From: Dermanyssus gallinae
Taxonomy: Eukaryota; Arthropoda; Arachnida; Mesostigmata; Dermanyssidae
Assembly (NCBI GenBank): GCA_003439945.1
Contig: QVRM01005991.1
Location: 45,685-109,684, forward strand
Length of the DNA: 64,000 nucleotides
Reading direction: 5' to 3'
A program made the translations under genes and the position numbers. Under the pieces are notes generated by a model. That model ran no database searches. It was not told the DNA's origin and saw only the letters and a program-made list of their open reading frames with translations. This document shows, piece by piece, positions 32,590-41,410 of this stretch (positions are counted from its first letter, which is position 1; each line of letters opens with the position of its first letter).

Positions 32590-33968
32590 CAGTGGACGTC
32601 CCCCCCGTCCACTGCCGCCACGTTAACTGTTGCTCTGGTGTTTGTACATAACAGTTGTGAGTGGGGGCCCCTACATAATTTACATACAATATGCTTGATG
32701 CAAGCCCGCGCCCAGTGGCCGGGTTCCAAGCACTTCCTACAAACTCGAGCGTCTAATACCTTCTGCCTACGCAACTCTATGGGCATGTCCGCCCGGCATG
32801 CACTAGACTTGTGTACACCCCCGCAAAATAAACAATTCGCGTTACCCTGTTTCGATCCAACGTGTGCGTGGTAGACTTGAGCAGGCTCGCTCCGAGATGA
32901 CTCGCCGAACGACCTTCTAAACGCAGTGCCCGTCCGCGTCGCCGGACCATGAGCTTGCACTTTCGAATATACCTTGTTTTTCTCTCGAGACGTAACCATT
33001 CCCGTCAAAAAGGTGTGTATGCCCTGAAACAATGCCCCCACATCAGCCTCTAAACTATTGTTACCCTGTACAGCCAACCTAGGTAAGGTAGAGTCTTCTA
33101 TTGGCACACAATTATCAATCTCTTGTTTCTTCAAAAATTCTGCTCTTAAACCCGGTGGTAAAGCCCTCATTGTCACAGCATATAATATTGCTCCATAATT
33201 TAAATGATCACCCTTCAACATTTGCAACGATATCACTGCTCGATCGATGCTATCTAACAATTGGCGCAGACCCTGGTCGTCAGAGTCGCGCGTCACCCTA
33301 GACACTTCTAACAATTGCGTATATATATCACACAATATAAAACGTGCCGCCCCGAACCGCTGAAGCAGGTGGCTCAGGGTCCGGCGGTAGCCGTCTTCGG
33401 TCAACGGTATGCCCGCCACTGACCTTGCAGCGTCTCCTTCAAGCACGTCGCGAAGACTCTTGTGCCGCTGTAGATCTGAAATGCCTTCTCTCTCGTGGAC
33501 GAGGACTCTGAATTTGTCGATGAATGACAAGAAGAGCTGGAGATCACCGTTGAACTTTCTTAACTTGGCCATGGGGAGTGCCACCCCGCCCATTGCGTTG
33601 GCTTTTTGTACCGAGATTAGTCGACTCAAAACCGGGCCCTCGGGCCCTGCTGCCCCCTGAGCAGGCTGCTCCGGGTCGCCCGACGGCCTGGCGGCGCCTA
33701 ATTTGCTACATTGTTTGTAGCTCATAAGCCTTCCTCGGATTTTACACAACGTATCTATGTAGTCGGCAGTTCTACCTGTTTCTATATCTATTTGTTCATT
33801 GTTGAGCGTGCTAGCCATTTTGACCACAAAACGTTCGTCTAATTCATTTAACTGTTGCTGGAGCCCCTCCGCTCTTACCAACCAGCCGTCAACACGGCCC
33901 AGGTTCCACTGCGTGCACGGCGGAGACTCCTGGCCCTCAGCAAAAAACGACTTTACGGTGGTGTCCAA
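32538..33968 (-). CDS. BEL/Pao Gag-like protein
   Basis: 476 open codons. The N-terminal part (about 1-120) is likely helical; the central part contains LPMAKLRKFNGDLQLFLSFI, a typical BEL Gag (DUF1759-like) segment, and continues to about residue 330. Toward the C-terminus are Cys/His knuckles: CLFCGGVHKSSAC, CRKCLEPGHWARAC (a classical CCHC) and CKLCRGPHSQLLC. Gag packages the element RNA into particles. The frame is intact to its end, where it overlaps pol by about 50 bp. The assignment is by pattern recognition of the family. Confidence 0.75.
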   Translation of the reverse strand: MDTTVKSFFAEGQESPPCTQWNLGRVDGWLVRAEGLQQQLNELDERFVVKMASTLNNEQIDIETGRTADYIDTLCKIRGRLMSYKQCSKLGAARPSGDPEQPAQGAAGPEGPVLSRLISVQKANAMGGVALPMAKLRKFNGDLQLFLSFIDKFRVLVHEREGISDLQRHKSLRDVLEGDAARSVAGIPLTEDGYRRTLSHLLQRFGAARFILCDIYTQLLEVSRVTRDSDDQGLRQLLDSIDRAVISLQMLKGDHLNYGAILYAVTMRALPPGLRAEFLKKQEIDNCVPIEDSTLPRLAVQGNNSLEADVGALFQGIHTFLTGMVTSREKNKVYSKVQAHGPATRTGTAFRRSFGESSRSEPAQVYHAHVGSKQGNANCLFCGGVHKSSACRADMPIELRRQKVLDARVCRKCLEPGHWARACIKHIVCKLCRGPHSQLLCTNTRATVNVAAVDGGDVHCCQQGTYMYRRERGSMQ

Positions 33969-34122
33969 CTTTGACCCCCCGCACGCACTGAACGCCGAAG
34001 CGTCATCACAGTACGGCCTGTCTCAGCCATCCTGGCTGTCGTTACGATCACTTCTACGTCCGGGCTTTTGCTACACGTCGTGCCCCACGTTGGGCGCCAA
34101 TATGTTGGTATAGGCAGGGCTC

Positions 34123-34908
34123 GTGCATTGGCCCACTAGCCTTCCTCAGCTTTATGATATGGAAAATATCGCACGAGGAGCCGCTATCATTTATGCTGAC
34201 GACAGCACTTTTAAATATGTTGGGCAGTCTGGTGAGGAGGTACACCGGGTGATGATGCAGGATGTCACTGCCCTCAACGCTTGGTGTGCAGCAAACCGTA
34301 TTGCTATCAATGCAAAGAAAACTCAAGTGGTGGTCATCGGACAGGGTAACGCCATTCCTCGAACGCCACCTGTAATCATAAATGGCCACCTGATGCAACC
34401 CAGCGACTGTGTCAAGGTCCTGGGTGTAACAGTAGATGCAAAACTCTCTGGCAACGCGCATGTAGAGACCCTTATCTGTCGACTTGCTGTCATCACAAAC
34501 TCATCAAGATACATCAAGAACCAAATTGGAGCGTCTTCATGCAAGCTGCTCTACAACGCCTTTTTCTTGAGTCACCTTACGTACGGATCGGAATTCTGGA
34601 CTGCCTGCAGTAAGGGTTGGGCGGAGCGACTGAGTGTGGCACAGGGGCGCTTTCTTCGTATGTTTCGGGGATCGGCCAGTCGGGAGAGAAAACAACACAA
34701 TATATTAGATATAGAAAATACCATGCGCTATTTAACCTTAATAGTGATTTTAAGGAATATCCATGGGATTGGGCCGAAGATACTAGAACTTGATCGCCTT
34801 GGAGGGGCGAGAGAAACCAGAGCATCTAACACGGTCACACTGAAGATTCGCATGCATCGAAGCAGCAAGGGCAGCCAAGCTTTTGGCGTGCGAGCTGTCA
34901 GAGAGTAG
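34123..34908 (+). pseudogene. CR1/L2-like LINE, second half of RT
   Basis: An open 261-codon frame whose RT part starts around GAAIIYADDSTFKYVG, the catalytic YADD block. It continues WCAANRIAINAKKTQVVVIG, VKVLGVTVDAKLSGNAHVE, IKNQIGASSCKLLYNAFFLS with HLTYGSEFWTAC, and a C-terminal tail. The order and wording (the YADDS block, LN-W-x2-N-x-I-x-N-x2-KT, LGV-x-VD) fit CR1/L2/Jockey-type LINEs without a C-terminal nuclease. Everything upstream of the YADD block is absent, since the frame begins at the truncated LTR edge of the BEL element. The 3' UTR runs to about 35190 and contains aataaataaataa. Confidence 0.75.
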
Positions 34909-35189
34909 AACACTCTTCCGGTTAGCTTGCGTTGTTTGAAATCTTTAAATAACTTCAAGGATAATTTAAAGTCACACCTATTACCCCGTCAATAATGGAT
35001 ACACTAGTCTTCCTAAATTGACCCTCGCATAGAGGTAAACACAAATAATTCTATTCCGGCTGCAACTTTTTACCAACACAATGATAACTGTAGTAGGTTT
35101 AAATTACTATATCCTCCTAGCAAATATTTGTAAATGTATGAAACAACATACCATTGTAATTGTGTATATAATAAATAAATAACCTTGTT

Positions 35190-35219
35190 AAAAAATGTAT
35201 ATATATAATATATAAATAA

Positions 35220-35251
<32 letters not shown>
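35190..35251. repeat. (TA)n microsatellite, imperfect
   Basis: TA-rich tract with A interruptions, following the 3' end of the CR1/L2-like element. Confidence 0.9.
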
Positions 35252-35255
<4 letters not shown>

Positions 35256-35541
35256 TGGGAAAGGAAACTTTTTAGGCAAATTTGCCATCGGACAGGGACA
35301 AGCTTTTGTGCGTGCTCAAGCAACCACTAAACACACGTTGGATGGCGTTAGCTGCCTTCTTTGCTTGCTCGCGACGTCTGCTCTCCTGTGTGGTCTTCTT
35401 TTGTGACATCGAGATCGTGTACAACGAATCAAAAATGCTAGCCTGAGTTCTCAAAGTTTCAAGTTACAGTAAGAGCAACATTTCCTATTTAAAAAATACA
35501 AGTATAGGTAATATTGGAGAGTGTTCAAGTTACGTCTTCTA
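35252..35541. other. No gene recognised
   Basis: A 60-codon open stretch on the minus strand (35272-35454) has a basic middle but no known motif. I do not call it a gene. Confidence 0.4.
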
Positions 35542-35591
35542 ATATATATTACTATATATATATGCTATATATATACATATATGTATATATA
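35542..35591. repeat. (TA)n microsatellite, left of DD37D element
   Basis: TA tract whose last TA (35590-35591) is the left flank of the DD37D transposon. Confidence 0.9.
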
Positions 35592-36897
35592 CAGGGTGCG
35601 TCAGCTAAATCGAGACTAAACGTTATCGCCCGTTTCGCAATTTGTATCTAAATGAAAACGAATATTTCCGTCAAATTTTTTTTACGTGCCGTTAGGTACA
35701 CTCCTGAGAAACATTTTATTTAATGTAGCCACCACCAGCAGCAATTACACTTTCAATTCTGGCGCGAAAGCGCCCGCAGGCCTTCTTCAAAGTTAGCGGA
35801 TTGAGATTCTTGAACGACTCGACAATGGCTCTGCGTAGCGCTTCTGTGTTTGCATGTAGAGACTTGTTAGCCTCTTTCTCAAAAACGCCCCATACATAGA
35901 AGTCCAGGGGATTCAAGTCTGGACTGCTAGGCGGCCATATCGTTTTGTCCCAGAACGCCGTCATGTTGCCCCGTAGCCAATCCTGGACGAGATTACTGGT
36001 GTGGGCGGGAGCGCCGTCTTGTTGAAAGACATATTGTCTTCCATTGGACACTCTATCAATCCATGATTTTACCACGCTTCGCAGAACACGTAAATACACT
36101 TCCTTTGTTACGGTTTCGTGTCTGTCAAAAAAGTGTGGGGGCATCACGTCTCCTTCATTCGACACAACACTTAGGACGTGCACACTGGCAGGATGTTTGG
36201 TTCTATGCACGATTGGTACATCCTCAGGGTTCTTTGCGAGCCACCGGTCATTTTTCGGGTAATGTTTTTGGCCAATGGTTAAGATTTTTTCGTCAGAGAA
36301 GAATCGAAGATGTCCCGCCATTTCGTGTCTCAAAAACGTGAGGATGAGATGGCAGCAAGTCATCCTCTTATTTTTCGCGGCCTGAGACAACATCTGTCTG
36401 ACTTTAAACGTGTAAGATTTGTAGCGCAGTTCTTCGTTGATAATCCGACGCATAGAACAATCACTCATATTGAATTTGATCGCTAAACGGCGCATCGATA
36501 GACTTGGATTCTTAAAAACGCAGTTTTGCACCATTTTGATCACTTTTGGTGTCCTCACTTCTCGTCGGCGGTTAGGAATCTTCCTTCTAGGTGTTGCACC
36601 ACCTAGCCCTGTCTCTTCTGCATCTCTGTAGCGTCGGGCAATGCCGTAGACCGTTGCTCTTTTAAATCCAGTAATGTTGATGATCTCGCCTGGCCGATGT
36701 CCGGCACGAAGCAATTGGATAACGGTTGCTCTTCGGTCATATTCTGGACCCATGTTGCGGCGGCCATCCATGATGACAATGTGTTCTTGTTCTATTGTGA
36801 ATGGGCTGTCCGCTTACGCAAACCGATCTGAATTAACGCATTCCGTCTTTGCTGGGTAGCCCACCAAAATTTGTGTAGATTTAGCTGACGCACCCTG
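35592..36897 (-). mobile_element. DD37D (maT-like) DNA transposon, apparently complete
   Basis: Both ends start cagggtgcgtcagctaaatc reading inward, perfect over 20 bp, with TA on each side (35590-35591 and 36898-36899). Length 1306 bp. It holds one uninterrupted transposase ORF. TIRs, target duplication and ORF are all in order, so this is the copy in the window most likely to be autonomous. Confidence 0.92.
35716..36771 (-). CDS. DD37D-type transposase (Tc1/mariner superfamily), intact ORF
   Basis: 351 codons. The N-terminal HTH region (about 10-120) has YDRRATVIQLLRAGHRPGEI and FKRATVYGIARRYRD, followed by a basic hinge RRKIPNRRREVRTPKV and a second helical unit. Catalytic residues: RFFSDEKILTI with Asp 160, FQQDGAPAHTS with Asp 252, and SSPDLNPLDFYVWG with Asp 290. 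The spacing of 37 residues between the last two (Asp-37-Asp) distinguishes it from mariner (DD34D) and Tc1 (DD34E) and fits the maT/mosquito DD37D groups. Typical transposases of the group have about 330-355 residues, so length is normal. The start is the first Met after the left TIR region. All three acidic residues are present. Confidence 0.9.
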   Translation of the reverse strand: MDGRRNMGPEYDRRATVIQLLRAGHRPGEIINITGFKRATVYGIARRYRDAEETGLGGATPRRKIPNRRREVRTPKVIKMVQNCVFKNPSLSMRRLAIKFNMSDCSMRRIINEELRYKSYTFKVRQMLSQAAKNKRMTCCHLILTFLRHEMAGHLRFFSDEKILTIGQKHYPKNDRWLAKNPEDVPIVHRTKHPASVHVLSVVSNEGDVMPPHFFDRHETVTKEVYLRVLRSVVKSWIDRVSNGRQYVFQQDGAPAHTSNLVQDWLRGNMTAFWDKTIWPPSSPDLNPLDFYVWGVFEKEANKSLHANTEALRRAIVESFKNLNPLTLKKACGRFRARIESVIAAGGGYIK

Positions 36898-36919
36898 TAT
36901 ATATATATATGTATATATA
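36898..36919. repeat. (TA)n between two DNA transposons
   Basis: A 22 bp TA-rich spacer shared as target by the DD37D element on its left and mariner on its right. Confidence 0.95.
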
Positions 36920-38241
36920 CATGGTGTGTCCAAAAAGTATCGCGCGCTTTTGTGTTTTTTCAAAAATTATTCATTTATTCATGAATATCTATTTTGTCCC
37001 CTTCAAAGTAATCCCCATGAGATATTATACACTTGTGCCAACGGTTTTTCCAATCTTCGAAGCACTTCAAAAAACCTTTTTTTTTATCTTGTTCAGCTCC
37101 TCCTTCGATGCCGTCTTTATCTCGTCAAGCGTAGCGTAACGTCGTCCTTTCATGGGCCTCTTCAGTTTAGGGAACAAGAAAAAGTCACAGGGGGCCAGAT
37201 CTGGGGAATACGGTGGCTGCGGCATCATTAGTGTGTTGTTTTTGGCCAAAAACTCGCGCACAAGCAACGATGTGTGAGCAGGGGCGTTATCGTGGTGCAA
37301 AAGCCAATTTTTGTTCTTCCCCAAATCCGGGCGTTTCTGGCGGATTGCTTCGCGCAAATTGCGCATAACTTGCAGGTAATATTCCTTATTGACCGTTCTA
37401 CCCTGTGGCAAGAACTCATGATGCACCACGCCCCTGCAATCGAAGAAAACTGTCAGCAAAACTTTCACATTCGACCGAACTTGGCGCGCTTTTTTCGGTC
37501 TTGGTTCGTGCGGCAGCTTCCATTGAGATGATTGAGCTTTGGTTTCCACGTCATAACCATAAACCCACGATTCGTCACCAGTTATGACCCTCTGGAGCAA
37601 ATTTGGGTCGTCGCGGACAGAGTCCAACATCTCATTAGCAATGTTCATGCGATGCTGTTTTTGGTCGCAATTGAGCAATTTTGGTACGAATTTCGCGGCG
37701 ACCCGTCTCATGCCCAAATCATTGATAAAAATCGAATGGCACGAGCCAATCGATATGTTTAGGTCCTCAGCAACTTCTCTAACGGTGATTCGACGATTGG
37801 CCAATACCATTTTCTCCACTTCATTAATTTTTTCGTCTGTTGTTGAAGTGCTCGGGCGTCCGGCACGCTCTTCGTCGTTCACATCTTCTCGGCCTTCTGA
37901 GAACATTTTGTACCACCGATAAACGTTGCTTCGGTCTAAGGTAGCTTCTCCGTATGCCACAGTCAACATTCGGAATGCATCCGCGCACTTAATTTCGTTT
38001 TTCACACAAAATTTGATACAGGTTCTTTGATCCATTTTTTTGAATAGGTAAAAATCGAAGACGATCCAAAACACGTGCAAGCAAAGCAGCTGTCAACAAT
38101 TAAGTGAACATTCAAAATGGCCGAGCTTGTCGGCATAAGTGAGAGACATGAGTACCAACATAACGCCACAAAAAATCGAAATTCGAATATACGTAACCCG
38201 CGAAAATTCAAAAGCGCGCGATACTTTTTGAACACACCTCG
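36920..38241 (-). mobile_element. Mariner (irritans-like) DNA transposon
   Basis: Both ends carry an inverted repeat of about 27 bp containing ggtgtgt, then caaaaagtatcgcgcgcttt, with a single mismatch in that stretch. TA flanks lie at 36918-36919 and 38242-38243. Length 1322 bp, normal for a full mariner. The encoded transposase is complete except for a late frameshift. Confidence 0.92.
36975..38035 (-). pseudogene. Mariner transposase with C-terminal frameshift
   Basis: Start chosen at MDQRTCIKFC (38035), as in relatives; an in-frame Met 45 bp upstream lies in the leader. The order is: HTH domain (GEATLDRSNVYRWYKMFSEG, ITVREVAEDLNIS), linker RVAAKFVPKLL, catalytic Asp 154 (ITGDESWVYGYD), Asp 249 (HHDNAPAHTS) and Asp 284 (YSPDLAPCDFFLFP), spacing DD34D, with the mariner signature YSPDLAP. 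The frame ends early at 37067 within an A/T homopolymer (about 37070-37086). In another frame the expected C-terminus (CFEDWKNRWHKC, then GDYFEGD) continues to a stop at 36975-36977. So a 1-2 bp indel truncates about 30 residues. Confidence 0.9.
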
Positions 38242-38264
38242 TATATATATATATATATATATAT
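38242..38264. repeat. (TA)n between mariner and R1-like LINE
   Basis: 11 TA units. It is the right target TA of mariner and is joined directly by the poly(A) 3' end of the minus-strand R1-like element. Confidence 0.95.
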
Positions 38265-38440
38265 TTTTTTTATAGAGGTAACTGGTAAAATGCGTTATGC
38301 ACACCGGGCGACGTTGTTTAAGCCTCGGTAGTGTGGGACTCGCACCCACTAAAATCCAGTCGTCCTCTTTGCCCCTTGACGGGGGGTGGCCGCAGTACTG
38401 TCTTCTCGAGATTACTTCGCCTGGCCACTCTTCTTGCCAT

Positions 38441-41410
38441 TTAGGCTGCTCGGCTTTGTGCGGCGGTTATTTTCGCCTCAGAGATACCTTGTGCGAATCT
38501 TCTTACTAGAATCCAGGATTTGTGATCTTTGAGGAGCGCCTCTACAAGGGCCTGGCATGTCAGGGGGTTCTGCAGTCCTAGGTTCCGGGACAATAGCTCT
38601 CGCTCAGTGTCGAAGAAGGAGCACCGCTCATAGCAGTGCCTAACATCATCCGGCTCCCCCGAGTTGCACATGCGGCATACAGGGGAGTCAGTTTTACCGA
38701 TGCGGTGTAGGTACTGCTGAAAACAGGCACCATGGCCTGTTAACAGTTGCGCGAGTGGGTAGGTAAGCGAGCCGTGTTTGAGGCTGTACCATTTTTTAAG
38801 ATCAGGAAGTATTGATCTTGTCCAATATCCAGGATGGCCCGGCTGGATTGCTTCCCATTGCTGGCTCCATTCGCTTAGTGTGTCGGTTCTGCTGACTAGT
38901 GTGCCCTCCGTCAGAACGTTGGTTACAGGGCTTCTTGATGCCAATTCTTTTACTCTCAAGTCCCAGGGAATTTATCTGGAGAGTACCTGTACGGCTGCTG
39001 TAGAGGCCGTGCGACTTGCTCGTGTTAGGTTAAGCGCCATAGGTCTTTGGGTCTTGTTGAGGAGGCGACGTGTTGTAGCTCTTGTAGTAGTGCGCTTCCA
39101 TAATGGTGCGGCGTATAGCATGATGCTGTCTATTACTGATGCTAAGAGTCGGCGCCGAGAGTCGCTTGCCCCTCTGGTCCGTGGGAGGATTTTCCGTAAC
39201 TCTGCTGAGGCTTTGGCTGCTTTTTTAGCTGCATAGCGCACATGAGGTGTTCCTGTGAGAGCTCTATCCAGGATCACGCCCAGGTACTTGACCACGGGCG
39301 TGGGTGTTATTGGATGGCCTTCCAGGTGTAAATTTAGGTTGCGTGGAGGACGCTTCAGTCCGTTTAGAAGGATTGCTTCCGTTTTTTGTGAAGCCAGTTC
39401 GAGGCCAAGCGTGCGGAGGTGTTATCGGATATCCGCCAAGGCTCCGTTGGCTGTACCTTCGAGCAAATCCTCGTCACTGGCGGTAACGATCAGTGCCAGA
39501 TCGTCTGCGTAGGCGATAGAAAAAACTCCCGGGGGATGCGGCAGTCTTAGTACTCCATCATAGGTTATGTTCCACAGGGTTGGTCCCAGTACAGATTCTT
39601 GGGGAACCCCGGCAGTGACGGCGTAGTCCACTCCATCGTATGTAGATGCTCGGTCCTTTAGATACGACGCTAGGATACGTCGTAGGTAGGGAGACACGCC
39701 TTTATTTCCAAGTGCTTGGTTTATGGCGTCCCACGAGAGCGTATTAAACGCGTTTTTGACATCAATAAGGACGGCAAGGCAGTGCGCCCGGTTTGCGATA
39801 GGTGAATTTCTTTGTGTTTCAGCTATGTTTAGAACTCTGCTGATAGCCGAGTGTGTGGAGTGCCCGGCGCGGAAACCATGCTGGTTTTCTGACAGCGCCT
39901 TCTTGTCTTCTAATTCTGTAACTAATCGCCCGTTGATAATATGCTCAGCTGCCTTGGATAGGCAGGAGAGCATGCTTATAGGGCGGTATGCTAAGGGGTC
40001 TCCTTGTGGCTTCCCGGGTTTCGGGATAAGGGTTAGGCGTGCCGTTTTCCAAGGCTTTGGGTATTCTCCGCTGGTGAGAATTGTGTCCATCATGCGTTTG
40101 AATACCTTTGGATGGTTCTTTAGGAGTACGCGTACTGCTTGAGGGGGGACAGCATCTGGGCCCGGCGCTTTCCCTGGTCGTATGCGTTCAGCCACTATTC
40201 TGATCTCTTGAATTGAGATTGGCTCGAAGGAAAGATCTGAGGTTTCTTCAAAGACTACCGACTCCGGCAATGGTCTTTGTGGAAAGAGCGCATTTACAAT
40301 CGGTCGCGCCACTTCTACAGGTAAAGGCGGCTGTGCGTGGCGCATTTTTTTTCGCACAATCATGTATCCTTTGCCCCAAGGGTTTCCCTCGACCTCCTCA
40401 CCCAGAGAGATCCAGTGGTCTTTTTTACTAACCTTAATGGCTTTATGTAAGGCTCTTCGTGCTTCTTTGTACTTTTCCCATAGGTAGAAGAGTTCTCGTC
40501 GGTGCCTTGCTCTGCGGCGCGTGCATACTCGCCGTATGCGGTGGCAGGCCCTTCGCTTTTTGGCAATCCGATTATTCCACCAGTAGCACGGTGGTCGATT
40601 GGCTATCTTAGGGTGTGGGCGGGAGCTGGACTCTCGGCAAGCTTCCTCTAGTAGTGTAGAGATTTCTGCTGCCGAGCATTCAGTGAGGTTATGTACTTTT
40701 CTTCTTAATGCTTTCTGCAGGCGGGTATAATTTAGCCTGGGAAAACGTTGCGGTTTTGTAGGACGATGAAGCTGGGAAGAAGTTAGATTGACAGAGAAGG
40801 TTACGTAGAGATGGTCGGATAGAGTTTCTGCTTCCTCGTGAATCCTCCAGTCGGTTACTCGGTGCGATAGTCTCTCTGATGCAAATGTCAGGTCTAATGT
40901 TGATTTGTGCCTGCCATTATCAAAGGTGTATCCCTGGGTGTTCATGAGTTGTAGATCCGCCCGGGTTGCCCATTCTAGCAGGATCTCTCCCTTCCTTGAT
41001 GAGGACCTGCTTCCCCACAGACTGTGGGCCGCATTGGAGTCCCCTCCCACAATCGCCTTTCGGTGACCGCGAGCGCTCATGCTGAGGTCCAGTTCTTCAA
41101 GGAAGTCCTCGTATTCCTGTAGGGTGGAGTTCGGAGAGATATAGACTGAGTAGATCGCGAAGTCGTAAGTGGTAATAAAGGAGAAGTGGGTCCCCTGTCC
41201 CACTGACGTGGGCGAGTATCTTGTAGGAAATACCTTTATCGAAGCGGATTTGTTACCAGCGTGGGGCCCGGGTTGAGAAAGCTGTGTGGTAGGGGTCTCG
41301 GAGAGAAGCAGGATTTCTATGTCGTTTTCGGTTGCGAATTGGGACGCCAGATCGTATGCTCTGGGGGCTCTACGGAGGTTTATTTGCAGTATTTTAATTT
41401 TGCTGGTCAT
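38441..41410 (-). pseudogene. R1-clade ORF2: APE endonuclease, RT and Cys/His finger
   Basis: One frame of 990 codons with two TAA stops, at 39422-39424 and 38972-38974, and no frameshift. The N-terminal APE endonuclease runs from LQINLRRAPRAYDLASQFA through LLSETPT, VGGDSNAAHSLWGS and STLDLTFAS to TLSDHLYVTF. The RT has PGKAPGPDAVPPQAVRVL, LIPKPGK, YRPISMLSCLSKAAE, HGFRAGHSTHSAI, VLIDVKNAFNTLSW, then AVTAGVPQESVLGPTLWN (the usual GVPQGS has E) and AYADDLALI. The C-terminus has LLTGHGACFQQYLHRIG and CRMCNSGEPDDVRHCYERC. APE nicks the target, RT copies the RNA, and the finger probably binds nucleic acid. Both stops follow an Arg codon and are simple substitutions. Confidence 0.88.

Larger units (their letters stand above)
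31146..34107 (-). mobile_element. BEL/Pao-like LTR retrotransposon, truncated
   Basis: On the minus strand a probable primer-binding site (tggcgcccaacgtggggc, about 34084-34102) is followed by gag and then pol. Pol breaks off inside the RT at about 31146, where R2-like sequence resumes. Only a few bases of a 5' LTR end (ccaaca) appear beyond the primer site, and no 3' LTR is present. Ribonuclease H, integrase and most of the LTRs are therefore missing. Confidence 0.8.

Noticed and set aside
31889..32626. 245-codon + strand open frame
   Set aside because: Antisense shadow of the BEL pol frame, which has clear protease and RT motifs on the minus strand. No motif on this strand.
35272..35454. 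60-codon minus-strand frame near a TA tract
   Set aside because: Too short, with no motif and no partner evidence.
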